Origin: Oscillospiraceae bacterium
GTDB lineage: Bacteria; Bacillota; Clostridia; Oscillospirales; Oscillospiraceae
DNA: 53,370 bases
Assembly (NCBI GenBank): GCA_017458065.1
Contig: JAFTGD010000063.1
Coordinates: 1-53,370, forward strand
Direction of reading: 5' to 3'
Below are positions 1-8,354 of the stretch, in pieces. The position numbers and the translations under genes are program-made. How positions within the stretch are numbered: the stretch's first letter is position 1; each line of letters starts with the position of its first letter. The notes beneath the pieces were generated by a model. It saw only the letters and a program-made list of their open reading frames with translations, was not told where the DNA came from and ran no database searches.

Positions 1-3000
1 GTCATCGTCTCCGGAAAACTCAAAGATCAGGTCATGTCCCCAGTCATCAAGACCGCTCGCGCTCTGCATAAAGCTGGCTTCCATTTCCATACCGAAGTAA
101 TGGTCGATATAAGGATCGGCTTTTATGCTCTGGTTATTTGTAATCGAATACAGTTTTTCTCCGTAGCGGGGATCCAGCGATGAAAGCGGATTTCCTTTAA
201 TATCATGCGTATTGAACTGTGAGTTGTGATAAGTATATTTCGGCGTGAAGTCGGTGATATTACCATCCTCATCCACTGTAACCTCTTTTGCGAGATCGTT
301 AAATGGGAAAAATTGCCCATGATTTCTGTAGTTTTGATAACTGTCAGAACTTGTCGCAAGCTGATTGTAGACCACAAAATCGCCAACACCATATGTCCCG
401 CCACCCGGCATCGGTTTACCAAACCAGATGTCTTCTTCACTGGTAATCAAATGAGCAAAATTCTGCGTGCTGTCATATTCAAAATAGCCCGTCTCGCTGT
501 AGGTGCTGGCAAGGAAGGTATGATTCACTAATGTTTCAGAAGCATATGTACAGTCGGCATACAGCTCGCTCAGATTATGATCGGTATACCCCGTGAAGGC
601 AACATCAGGGTAGCCATTACTACTCAAGTTCTTTTCCAGAAGATCTGAGTAAACCACACTGCCGCTCTTGCTTGTTTGACCTAACACGTTCGTCTGGATC
701 ATATTGTGGAAGTTGCCATTTGAAGTGGATTGTGAGCCTCCCGGATAGTTGATCATTTTTACTGTAACATAACCGGTATGATCGACTGTCTGTACTGTTG
801 ACAGTTCCCCGTCGGCTTCATCATTTGTCATGATAGCAAAATAGAAATCACTCGTAATCGTCGAGTCATTTGCCAGCGCAATCGGGGCAGAACCCAGTTG
901 ATACTCGTTTTGCGGAACCATAAGCATGGCATAATCATAGTAGGGATTATCCCACGCCAGGATGGTGCTGTAATACTCGTTGTAGCGCCGCCCGTTCAGA
1001 TTAATGCCGATCGTGCTGTCAGACAGGAAGTCAGTACCCGAAACCTGTGGGGCGATATACTTTCCGGAATAGTTGTTCTGGAGCTCATAGTAGTAGTTCG
1101 GTATGTTTGTTTCATTGCCGTCCGCATCTGTTGTGTGGTATTCTGTAAAATCCCACAGCATGGTGTTGACCTTGCTGCCAACCCAGGAGATGTTGTCGCC
1201 GCTCATGTACGCTTTGACTAACATTCCGTCATGGTCGATCGCGTAGTATTCGTACTCCAGGGTCTTATCATTCCAGATACGGGTATAAAGAACGACCTGA
1301 TCGCCGTCTTTCACGTCGTAATCAATGGTTCCGTCTTCATTCACTGGGCCGGAAACGCTGACCTTCTTTGCGGTGTAAACCACAAAGTCGTCATCGTTCA
1401 AATTTGACTGCTCGGCAAAGTACATATAGACATACTGGTCATTTTGAGAGTCTGCTTTTGTAAAGAAATTCCCATTGTTGTTAAAGAGGACTCTGCCATT
1501 ACTGCTGAACTTATACTTCCCGCTGTAAGCACCGGTTCCCTCTGTCACAGTAATCTTGCAGCGATCGTCAGGGGCATCCACCAGGGAGATGCCCTTGTCA
1601 CCGGTTCCGGCAGTCTGTGAATCGTCGAAACGTACATATTTCAGCTGATCATTCACCACCGTCGTGATGTAGTACTCGGCAGGTCCGCAGCAGGTGAATG
1701 TCCACATTGAGATGTCGCTGTTCTGCGCGACGAAAACGCGATCTGCCCGGCTTACCGGGTCGATCTTGACCGTAGTGGACTTATTCTTCAAGACAGCTAT
1801 GGATTCGGTTACTTTTGCGCTTCCATCAGAAGGAGTTATCTGGGAATTCGCCGTGCCAACAGTCGACATCATTGCTGAACCAGATGTGTCGTTCACATTC
1901 CAGAGAATACCCAGCGACTGGCCGTCCAAACCATAGGGATCTGAGAGAGTACTGTCATCAGAACCGACTTTTGTCAGGATTAGTTTTGTATTATTATTTT
2001 TCGGCACAGAAGTATTTGTACCTTTCGCCAATTCAAAATAGTTTCCATTTCTGTTCCAATAATAGAATTCTTTGGCACCTTCCTTATGATAAATCACAAA
2101 AGTCTCTGGTGAGCCTTCTGTATGGATTTCAACTGTATACTTGGTCGCCGTTTCTTCTTCGTCGCCAAATTCAAAATAACGAAGATTATTTGTTTCTATT
2201 TTTAGATTAACATATTTTTTGTTTCCCTCTTCGTCAAGTATATAGATGTAGAGACTATTGCTCTGTTCATCCGGTTCTGCTGCTTCAAAATAGAACCTGG
2301 TCGCGGAATCAAGCGTCGTGGTCCTTTGAAACTTCCAAGCGCTGCTCACTAACGTCAATGGATCGGTATAGTAATACCGATTATTTCCATCGTCCGTCGA
2401 GATATAATAGCTTTTCCCGTCAAGTTCCTCAACAGAACCCGCCGTTTCTGCCGAATCAAGCTCAACAATACCGTATACAGAGAAGCCGTCGGTATGAAAT
2501 ACCACCGCTGTCTCAAAGCTGTCCGCAGTACCGCTTTCCGTATCAAGGAGAACAGCACTCGGATTCCCGATTTCGTTTTCTCCGTCACCATCAGCTTTAA
2601 GAAAATGCACAGCCGTCATCTGGCTATCCGGCACATCGGCCAGTTCGACCTTTACCTCTACCGCTCCGGCGGGCTGAATCTCAAGGCCGTCAGACAGGAT
2701 GCTGATGTTAAAAAAGCGTGCAAAAGCGATGTGCTGGTTCTCTTCCAGTACACTCTCAACCTTCGCAATATATTCGTCATAGAGGGATGCAGGCTCTGTG
2801 TCGATTTCAGCGCTCACGCCGTCTTCGTCAGTGATCTTGCCGACGGCTGCCTCTTTGCTATCAGCTTCATCCGACTGAGCAGGTCTGACAATCTCTTCCA
2901 CCGACAATTCCGCATCCAGCGGCAGCTTTGCCGCGGCATTATAGGTCACACTGATCTGATAACTGTTGCCGTCAGAGGCCGAGATGGTTTTCTCCAGCGT

Positions 3001-4893
3001 CGTCATGACGACCCCGTATACCGAGAAGCCTTCAGCCGAGAAAACAACTTCACTCCCCGCCGCAGTCGCCTCTTCGGTGCCCTCCGCGTCTCCGTCAGCA
3101 AGCGTGCCGACAACGGCGTCAATCACCTCGATCTCTTCCCCAAAGTGGAGTGTTTTCACGCTGTCATCCAGCTCGTCCGCCAGCTCGATCTTCACCTCGA
3201 CCGGCGCGGCGGGCTGGATCTCTTCCCCGCCCGCAAGGATCGCAATGTCAAAGAAGCGCGCGAACGAGACCATTTCGTTTTCAATGGTCTCATCTGTCAG
3301 CTGCATGTAGGCCTTGTATTCATCTGAGTCGGCGAGGATCTCTGCCACCGCCAATTCAGCGCTTTCCGGGATGCCGGACTCAGGGCCATAGGTGACCGTG
3401 ATTCTGTAATGATTGCCGTCAGAGGCTAGGACGTTTTTCTCAATTGTCGTCCCAATGAGGACATAGACGGAGAAGCTGTCTGCCTCAAAGGTGACGTCCC
3501 GTTCCCCGGACTCAGTGTTCTCGACCTGGGAGGCTGCGCCCTCGCCGTCCACATGGACCACGACGGTGTCCTCCGACTCAATGACCACGGAGGAGGTCAT
3601 GGTGACACGGATGGGGAGCAGCGGCTGGATCTCCTGTCCCTGACTGTCGAAGAAGCAGATATCGACGGCACAGAGAGTACTGATCTCGGTCTGTACAGCA
3701 TCGGCAGCGGCGTCGAGGATCTCGGCATCATGCACGGGGGCGACAGTCATATAGCTCCAGGCGGGGAAAGCGCCTTCGGGGGCCTCGACATAGACGGCCA
3801 CTTCGGAGGTCTCGCCGTAGAAGCTCTGTGCGGGCATGCTGACGCCGGCGGGCTCTTCGTCCGCCGTTTTATCTGCTTCTGTATTCTCTGTATCCGGCTT
3901 CTCCGTGGGCAGCGCCGAAGGCAGTGCTTCCGGCTCTTCCTCCGGTGCTTCTTCCACTGGCGCGTTGGGGTTCTCCGGCTCTTCAGCTGATATGTCGTTG
4001 TCTCCTGTCCTCTCGGGGACGCCGTCATCCAGCTCCACGACCGTAAAGCACTCCGCGCCATGGACGTGTTCGACGACCTCAATCTCGCCGCAGGTCAGGT
4101 AGGTATTGCCGTTCTGGTCCGTTGTATAGCACGCATCTGTATGAGTGTGCAGGCGGATCTCCTGTTCGTCGCAGATGAGCTCTTTGCGGGTCTCATAGCA
4201 GGCATCGGTGTGGTGGTGAGCATCCTCCCCCTCGGGGATGCCACAGGTCAATTCGTCATGGCTCTCATAGCATTCGTCTGTGTGGTGATGCGCGCCTTCG
4301 CCTTCGGTCATGCCGCAGGTCAGCTCATCGACCCACTGATAGCATTCATCTGTATGAGTATGTCCCGGCTCGGTCACATTGCCGTTCTCATCCAGTTCCG
4401 GTTCGGATTCTTCCAGGCCGCAGTCCAGGTCTCCACGCACTCTGGTATAGCAATCAGCCGTATGTTGATGCCCGTCAGACTCGGGGATGGTGCAGATAAG
4501 ATTGGTGACATGGGTATAGCAATCCGGCGTGTGCTGATGTCCATCAGATTCGGGGATGGTGCATGTGAGGACCTCGTAGGAGGTATAGCAGCTCTCATCG
4601 TGCTCGTGCGTCTCGATCTCCGGAAGCAGGCAGACCAGGTTCCAGTTTTCATCGTAACAGTCGTCATTATGGGTGTGCACAAAGAAACCGGCATAACCCT
4701 CGCCATATTGCGGTTCGGCAGTGCAGGTGAGCACCTTTTTCTGATAAGTTTGGGCAATTCCGATGAGATGAAAGAGCCAGAAAACACCTGCAGTCAGAAG
4801 GACAGCAAGGCACAGAAACAGCGCCACCTGCGCGCCGCGTCTTCGCCGCGCGCGCAGTATGGCTTCCGCCTGTTTTATCGTTGTTCTGGTCAT
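1..4893 (-). CDS. Giant cell-surface protein with Cys/His repeats and fibro-slime-like domain (3' end outside window)
   Basis: An uninterrupted minus-strand frame runs from ATG at 4893 (weak AGGGG ribosome site 7 nt upstream) to the window edge, 1631 codons without a stop. Visible order: short basic N-terminus; one hydrophobic signal/anchor segment at about residues 22-46 following an RARRRR stretch; nine Cys/His repeats at about 52-283; an acidic Pro/Glu-rich linker at about 291-352; three related surface domains at about 355-478, 479-627 and 628-810, each ending in an FSVY-type strand; a long Tyr/Asn/Thr-rich region; and from about 1569 a segment ending in FEFSGDDD at the edge. That last motif is what fibro-slime/PA14-like domains show just before a VWVF strand (family knowledge). 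Large gut clostridial surface proteins of this build usually continue into SpaA/Cna-B repeats and a sortase signal; this part is outside the window and is inferred. Likely role: exported adhesin or matrix-binding protein. Confidence 0.85.
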   Translation of the reverse strand, partial: MTRTTIKQAEAILRARRRRGAQVALFLCLAVLLTAGVFWLFHLIGIAQTYQKKVLTCTAEPQYGEGYAGFFVHTHNDDCYDENWNLVCLLPEIETHEHDESCYTSYEVLTCTIPESDGHQHTPDCYTHVTNLICTIPESDGHQHTADCYTRVRGDLDCGLEESEPELDENGNVTEPGHTHTDECYQWVDELTCGMTEGEGAHHHTDECYESHDELTCGIPEGEDAHHHTDACYETRKELICDEQEIRLHTHTDACYTTDQNGNTYLTCGEIEVVEHVHGAECFTVVELDDGVPERTGDNDISAEEPENPNAPVEEAPEEEPEALPSALPTEKPDTENTEADKTADEEPAGVSMPAQSFYGETSEVAVYVEAPEGAFPAWSYMTVAPVHDAEILDAAADAVQTEISTLCAVDICFFDSQGQEIQPLLPIRVTMTSSVVIESEDTVVVHVDGEGAASQVENTESGERDVTFEADSFSVYVLIGTTIEKNVLASDGNHYRITVTYGPESGIPESAELAVAEILADSDEYKAYMQLTDETIENEMVSFARFFDIAILAGGEEIQPAAPVEVKIELADELDDSVKTLHFGEEIEVIDAVVGTLADGDAEGTEEATAAGSEVVFSAEGFSVYGVVMTTLEKTISASDGNSYQISVTYNAAAKLPLDAELSVEEIVRPAQSDEADSKEAAVGKITDEDGVSAEIDTEPASLYDEYIAKVESVLEENQHIAFARFFNISILSDGLEIQPAGAVEVKVELADVPDSQMTAVHFLKADGDGENEIGNPSAVLLDTESGTADSFETAVVFHTDGFSVYGIVELDSAETAGSVEELDGKSYYISTDDGNNRYYYTDPLTLVSSAWKFQRTTTLDSATRFYFEAAEPDEQSNSLYIYILDEEGNKKYVNLKIETNNLRYFEFGDEEETATKYTVEIHTEGSPETFVIYHKEGAKEFYYWNRNGNYFELAKGTNTSVPKNNNTKLILTKVGSDDSTLSDPYGLDGQSLGILWNVNDTSGSAMMSTVGTANSQITPSDGSAKVTESIAVLKNKSTTVKIDPVSRADRVFVAQNSDISMWTFTCCGPAEYYITTVVNDQLKYVRFDDSQTAGTGDKGISLVDAPDDRCKITVTEGTGAYSGKYKFSSNGRVLFNNNGNFFTKADSQNDQYVYMYFAEQSNLNDDDFVVYTAKKVSVSGPVNEDGTIDYDVKDGDQVVLYTRIWNDKTLEYEYYAIDHDGMLVKAYMSGDNISWVGSKVNTMLWDFTEYHTTDADGNETNIPNYYYELQNNYSGKYIAPQVSGTDFLSDSTIGINLNGRRYNEYYSTILAWDNPYYDYAMLMVPQNEYQLGSAPIALANDSTITSDFYFAIMTNDEADGELSTVQTVDHTGYVTVKMINYPGGSQSTSNGNFHNMIQTNVLGQTSKSGSVVYSDLLEKNLSSNGYPDVAFTGYTDHNLSELYADCTYASETLVNHTFLASTYSETGYFEYDSTQNFAHLITSEEDIWFGKPMPGGGTYGVGDFVVYNQLATSSDSYQNYRNHGQFFPFNDLAKEVTVDEDGNITDFTPKYTYHNSQFNTHDIKGNPLSSLDPRYGEKLYSITNNQSIKADPYIDHYFGMEMEASFMQSASGLDDWGHDLIFEFSGDDD
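2466..3830 (-). repeat. Three tandem related surface domains in the giant surface protein
   Basis: Three units of about 125-180 residues follow each other. Units two and three open with nearly the same stretch (TTIEKNVLASDGNHYRITV against TTLEKTISASDGNSYQISV). Each has an EIQP-x-x-P/A-V-x-V core and closes with FSVYVLI, FSVYGVV or FSVYGIV. The third unit carries an insertion of about 30 residues. They look like stacked beta-sandwich stalk domains, although I cannot name the family with certainty. Confidence 0.7.
4046..4740 (-). repeat. Nine tandem C-x(n)-H-x-H-x4-C-[YF] protein repeats
   Basis: Within the surface protein, residues about 52-283 contain nine modules of the form Cys, 7-19 residues, His-x-His, four residues, Cys-Tyr (Phe in the last). 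The second halves read HTHNDDCY, HEHDESCY, HQHTPDCY, HQHTADCY, HTHTDECY, HHHTDECY, HHHTDACY, HTHTDACY and HVHGAECF. Between modules is a short L-x-C strand that supplies the next first Cys. Two Cys and two His per module could bind a metal or form disulfides; which is not decided by the sequence. Confidence 0.85.
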
Positions 4894-5434
4894 TCGCGTT
4901 GCCCCTGTTCTGACTGCTGACTTTCGGATTATCTGTCGTTTATCGTTTCTCTTTTTTCCCCGCATCACCTTTCACAGGAGGCTTGGCACGGCTGAGACGC
5001 CGGGCCGCGGAGACGGTTTTCACCGGGACGCCTGAGACGCCGCCCCTGCGAGAGAAACACGATGGTTTTCTGTTCTAAAGGGATGATACCTCTTCCGCCG
5101 TCAACAAAGGAATCAATCATTCCTGTTTTTTGCATCGGCAGAGTTTTTTCTTGTTTTCTGCTTGCGGCACCGGTTTTTGTAGTCTGATCCGTCCGCCTGG
5201 ATCCAAGAAAGGCATGTTACACCTATTATTACGCATATCATTTTATGTCAAGAGCGTCTGTTATGTCAATGAAATTCCCTCATCTTACAGTCTGGAAGAG
5301 TTTGAATTTACAGCTTTTTCACAATTGTTTTTGTTTCTTTTATCTTTTTTCATTTTTCTGTTTCCGGACATCATCAAACCTCAGAACGACAGAGCGTTTC
5401 CCCTTTTCTACACCCGGGTGCGTGTAAATATTGC
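4894..5434. other. Intergenic region between the divergent surface-protein gene and hprK
   Basis: About 540 bases without a credible gene. The half next to the surface gene is GC-rich and holds an 11-base direct repeat, CTGAGACGCCG, at 4992-5002 and 5032-5042, plus a small stem with a GAAA loop. If the minus promoter at 5223-5251 is used, this half is its 5' leader. The half next to hprK (about 5210-5400) is AT-rich with pyrimidine tracts and no other structure that I can support. Confidence 0.5.
5223..5251 (-). promoter_or_regulatory. Candidate promoter of the giant surface-protein gene
   Basis: On the minus strand TTGACA (5251-5246) is followed after 17 bases by TAATAG, or after 15 bases by AATAAT. 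It would give a leader of roughly 320 nt before the ATG at 4893. The -35 is perfect, while the -10 is only moderate. Confidence 0.45.
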
Positions 5435-5463
5435 TTGCCAAATATCGCAGCCGGTTTTATAAT
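5435..5463 (+). promoter_or_regulatory. Promoter of the hprK-murB-rapZ-whiA-dnaE operon
   Basis: TTGCCA at 5435-5440, 17-base spacer, TATAAT at 5458-5463. The start site would lie about 40 bases before the hprK ATG. Confidence 0.75.
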
Positions 5464-5511
5464 AGACTTATCTATACATTTCGGAAAAACAACTGACAGG
5501 AGGGCATACGC

Positions 5512-6450
5512 ATGCGCAGCAAATATACCGTCCCGCTCAAGACCATTGTGAAGGACATGAACCTGAACATTCTGCACCAGTCGAAGGACTATGACACCGC
5601 GGTCCTGACCATGGCCGACGTCAACCGCCCCGCCATGCAGCTGACCGGCTTTTACAACTACTTCGACCCCAAGCGCCTCCAGGTCATCGGCATCGTGGAG
5701 TCGACCTATCTGGACACCCTGACGCACGAGGAGCGCCTCAAGGCCTTTGACCGCTTCATGGCCTACGACATCGCGGGTCTGGTCATCTGCCACAGGTGCG
5801 AACCCTTCCCCGAGTGCCTGGAGATGGCGGAGAAGTACGACCGCAACGTTTTCTACACTCCCACGGACACCTCGGACTTCCAGGCGAGAGTGATCTTCCT
5901 GCTGCACAACTACCTGGCGCCGCGTCTCACCACCCACGGCGTGCTGGTGGACATCTACGGCGAGGGCGTCCTCCTGATGGGCGACAGCGGCATCGGCAAG
6001 AGCGAGACCGCGCTCGAGCTCATTAAGCGCGGACACCGCCTGGTAGCGGACGACGCGGTGGAGATCAAGCTCATCAGCGAGACCACTCTGGTGGGCTCCG
6101 CCCCGGAGATCATCCGCTATTACATGGAGCTGCGCGGTATCGGCGTCATCAACGTGCGGCATATCTACGGCATCGGCGCCGTGCTCCCCTCCTCCAGCAT
6201 CGACCTCGTCGTGAAGATGGAGCACTGGGTGGACGGCAAGGCCTACGACCGCCTCGGCCTTACCAGTGAGACCGAGGAGATCCTCGGGGTCAAGATCCCG
6301 CGGGTCACCATCCCCGTGACGCCCGGGCGGAACCTCGCCGTGATCCTGGAGCTTGCCGCGATGAACAACCGCCAGAAGAAGACCGGCTACAACGCCGCCG
6401 AGATGCTGGCCGCCGAGCACGACTTCGCCATCGATAACGGCACTTTCTGA
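5512..6450 (+). CDS. hprK: HPr kinase/phosphorylase
   Basis: A bifunctional enzyme that phosphorylates HPr on its regulatory serine with ATP and removes that phosphate, setting carbon catabolite control in Firmicutes. 312 residues, normal for the family. Visible: the N-terminal substrate-like domain; HGVLVDIYG with a conserved His at 142; P-loop GDSGIGKS at 157-164; the acidic ADDAVEI segment after it; and the family signature MELRGIGVINV near 205-215. The start follows AGGAGG at proper spacing. It opens a five-gene plus-strand operon and ends 26 bases before murB. The hprK-murB-rapZ-whiA order is a familiar Clostridia arrangement that links sugar control to wall synthesis and division. No ptsH or ptsI is seen in the window. 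Confidence 0.97.
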   Translation: MRSKYTVPLKTIVKDMNLNILHQSKDYDTAVLTMADVNRPAMQLTGFYNYFDPKRLQVIGIVESTYLDTLTHEERLKAFDRFMAYDIAGLVICHRCEPFPECLEMAEKYDRNVFYTPTDTSDFQARVIFLLHNYLAPRLTTHGVLVDIYGEGVLLMGDSGIGKSETALELIKRGHRLVADDAVEIKLISETTLVGSAPEIIRYYMELRGIGVINVRHIYGIGAVLPSSSIDLVVKMEHWVDGKAYDRLGLTSETEEILGVKIPRVTIPVTPGRNLAVILELAAMNNRQKKTGYNAAEMLAAEHDFAIDNGTF

Positions 6451-6476
6451 CAGGAACAACAAGGAAACGAACGAAC

Positions 6477-7475
6477 ATGGACAATCTCGAACAGGCCATA
6501 CAGGCCGTCAAAGAACAGTTCCCCGGCATGGCGCTGAAGGAGAACGAGCCGATGAAGGCCCACTCCTCCTTCCGCATCGGCGGGCCGGTGCGGGCGCTTG
6601 CGACGCCCTCGGACATCACCAGCCTGACCAGGCTCTGTGACCTCTTAAAGCAGTACCACATTGCCCCCTTCCTTCTGGGCAACGGCACCAACATTCTCTT
6701 TCCCGACGAGGGACTGAGCGATCTTTTCATCGTCAGCACCGAGAAGCTGCAGAAGCTGTTCCTGCTGCCGGACGGCGCCATCTACGCCGAGGCGGGCGTG
6801 TCGCTGGCGCGGCTGGCCGCCTTCGCCCAGGAGAACGGGCTCAAAGGCCTCGAGTTTGCCGGGGGCATCCCCGGGACGCTGGGCGGCGGCTGCATCATGA
6901 ACGCAGGCGCCTACGGCGGCGAGCTCAAAGACGTGGTCGAGAGCGTGGTCTTTCTCTTCATTCCCGACCAGTGCCTCTACGAGCTGCCGAACGCCGACTG
7001 CGCCTTCGCCTACCGGCAGAGCTATTTTCAGAAAACGCCGGGCTGCATCGTCCTCAGCGCCGTACTGCGTCTGGAGCAGGACGACCCGCAGGCCATCGCC
7101 GCAAGGATGCAGGAGCTCTCGGAAAAGCGCCGCTCCAAGCAGCCGCTGGACCTCCCCTCAGCGGGCAGCGCCTTCCGCCGCCCGGAGGGGCACTTTGCCG
7201 CCGCGCTCATTGAGCAGGCGGGGCTGAAGGGCTATACCGTCGGCGGCGCACAGGTCTCAGAGAAGCACGCCGGCTTTGTCGTGAACCGGGGCGAGGCCAC
7301 CTCCCACGATGTCTATGACCTGATGATGCACGTGCGCAACACGGTCTACAAAGAGAGCGGCGTCTTCCTCGAGCCGGAGATCATGATCCTCCCGCCGGAC
7401 TACCGCCTGGAGGACAACGGGCCGCAGGTTCCGCGCAACCGCATCACCGCTGTGTCGGAGCCTGCCGAAGAATAA
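6477..7475 (+). CDS. murB: UDP-N-acetylenolpyruvoylglucosamine reductase
   Basis: An FAD-dependent cytoplasmic enzyme that reduces the enolpyruvyl group of UDP-GlcNAc-enolpyruvate to give UDP-MurNAc, using NADPH, in peptidoglycan precursor synthesis. 332 residues. Visible: the FAD-binding part with SSFRIGGP (30-37), LGNGTN (67-72) and FAGGIPGTLGGG (128-138); the substrate domain with YRQSYFQ near 179-185; the proton-donor serine in PSAGSAFRRP (Ser231); and the C-terminal GVFLEPEIMIL segment with the active-site Glu near 299. The compact form lacks the extra tyrosine loop of the E. coli type, as is usual in Firmicutes. It sits 11 bases before rapZ. Confidence 0.97.
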   Translation: MDNLEQAIQAVKEQFPGMALKENEPMKAHSSFRIGGPVRALATPSDITSLTRLCDLLKQYHIAPFLLGNGTNILFPDEGLSDLFIVSTEKLQKLFLLPDGAIYAEAGVSLARLAAFAQENGLKGLEFAGGIPGTLGGGCIMNAGAYGGELKDVVESVVFLFIPDQCLYELPNADCAFAYRQSYFQKTPGCIVLSAVLRLEQDDPQAIAARMQELSEKRRSKQPLDLPSAGSAFRRPEGHFAAALIEQAGLKGYTVGGAQVSEKHAGFVVNRGEATSHDVYDLMMHVRNTVYKESGVFLEPEIMILPPDYRLEDNGPQVPRNRITAVSEPAEE

Positions 7476-7486
7476 GGAGCAGAACC

Positions 7487-8344
7487 ATGCAATTTCTCAT
7501 CATTACGGGGCTCTCCGGCGCAGGCAAGACCCGCGCCGCCGACGTGTTGGAGGACCTGGACTACTACTGCGTAGACAACCTGCCGGTCGCGCTGATGACG
7601 CGCTTTGCCGAGCTCTGTCTGGACACCCGCGGCCGCTATGAGAAGGTCGCCCTTGTGACGGACATCCGGGACCGGGAGGGCTTCGGCGAGCTGCCCAACA
7701 CCATTGAGGAGTTGCGCAAGATGGACTGCGACGTGCAGATCCTCTACATGGACGCGGACCTGCCGACGCTGGTCCGGCGCTATAAGGAATCCCGCCGCCC
7801 CCACCCCCTCGCGGAAAAGGGCATGAGCACGGAGGACGCCGTGCGCCGGGAGGAGGAGCTGCTCGCGCCCATCAAGCGAAGCGCGGACTTTGTGGTGAAC
7901 AGCTCGACCATGACGCTGGGCGTGCTGCAGAACCGGCTGTATGCGCTCTTCGCCGGCGAGGGGAAGAAGCGCGGCCTCGACGTGACCGTGATGAGCTTTG
8001 GCTTCAAGCACGGCATCCCGCTGGATGCGGACCTGGTCTTCGACGCGCGCTTCCTGCCCAATCCCTTCTATGTGGACGATCTGCGCCCGCTTTCGGGTCT
8101 CGACCGGCCGGTGGCGGAGTTTGTCTTCGGCTATCCACAGACCCGCCTGTTTCTGGAGAAGCTGGAAGAGATGATCGCCTTCCTGCTGCCCTACTACATT
8201 GAGGAAGGGAAGCTCACCCTCACCATCGCCATCGGCTGCACCGGCGGCCGCCACCGCAGCGTGGCCCTCGCCTCGGCCCTGCACCACCATCTGGTCGCCA
8301 ACAACGTCAGTTCCGTCAACATCAACCGGGACATCGACAAGTAA
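7487..8344 (+). CDS. rapZ: RapZ/YvcJ nucleotide-binding protein
   Basis: A P-loop protein of the RapZ family, 285 residues. Walker A is GLSGAGKT at 8-15, at the very N-terminus. The DYYCVDNLP motif follows, and TDIRDRE is the family's next conserved segment. The C-terminal domain ends with the conserved IGCTGGRHRSV motif. In E. coli RapZ guides RNase E to a small RNA controlling glucosamine-6-phosphate synthase. In Gram-positives (YvcJ) it binds ATP and GTP and its target is less clear, so only the family call is firm. A good AGGAG site precedes the ATG. It is separated from whiA by 10 bases, and rapZ-whiA is a widely conserved pair. Confidence 0.95.
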   Translation: MQFLIITGLSGAGKTRAADVLEDLDYYCVDNLPVALMTRFAELCLDTRGRYEKVALVTDIRDREGFGELPNTIEELRKMDCDVQILYMDADLPTLVRRYKESRRPHPLAEKGMSTEDAVRREEELLAPIKRSADFVVNSSTMTLGVLQNRLYALFAGEGKKRGLDVTVMSFGFKHGIPLDADLVFDARFLPNPFYVDDLRPLSGLDRPVAEFVFGYPQTRLFLEKLEEMIAFLLPYYIEEGKLTLTIAIGCTGGRHRSVALASALHHHLVANNVSSVNINRDIDK

Positions 8345-8354
8345 GGAGGCCGAA

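Noticed and set aside
4970-5060. A c-di-GMP riboswitch in the surface-gene leader
   Set aside because: A GAAA-capped stem and a GCCTCC stretch are present, but the conserved core and the pairing plan of the known classes cannot be matched.
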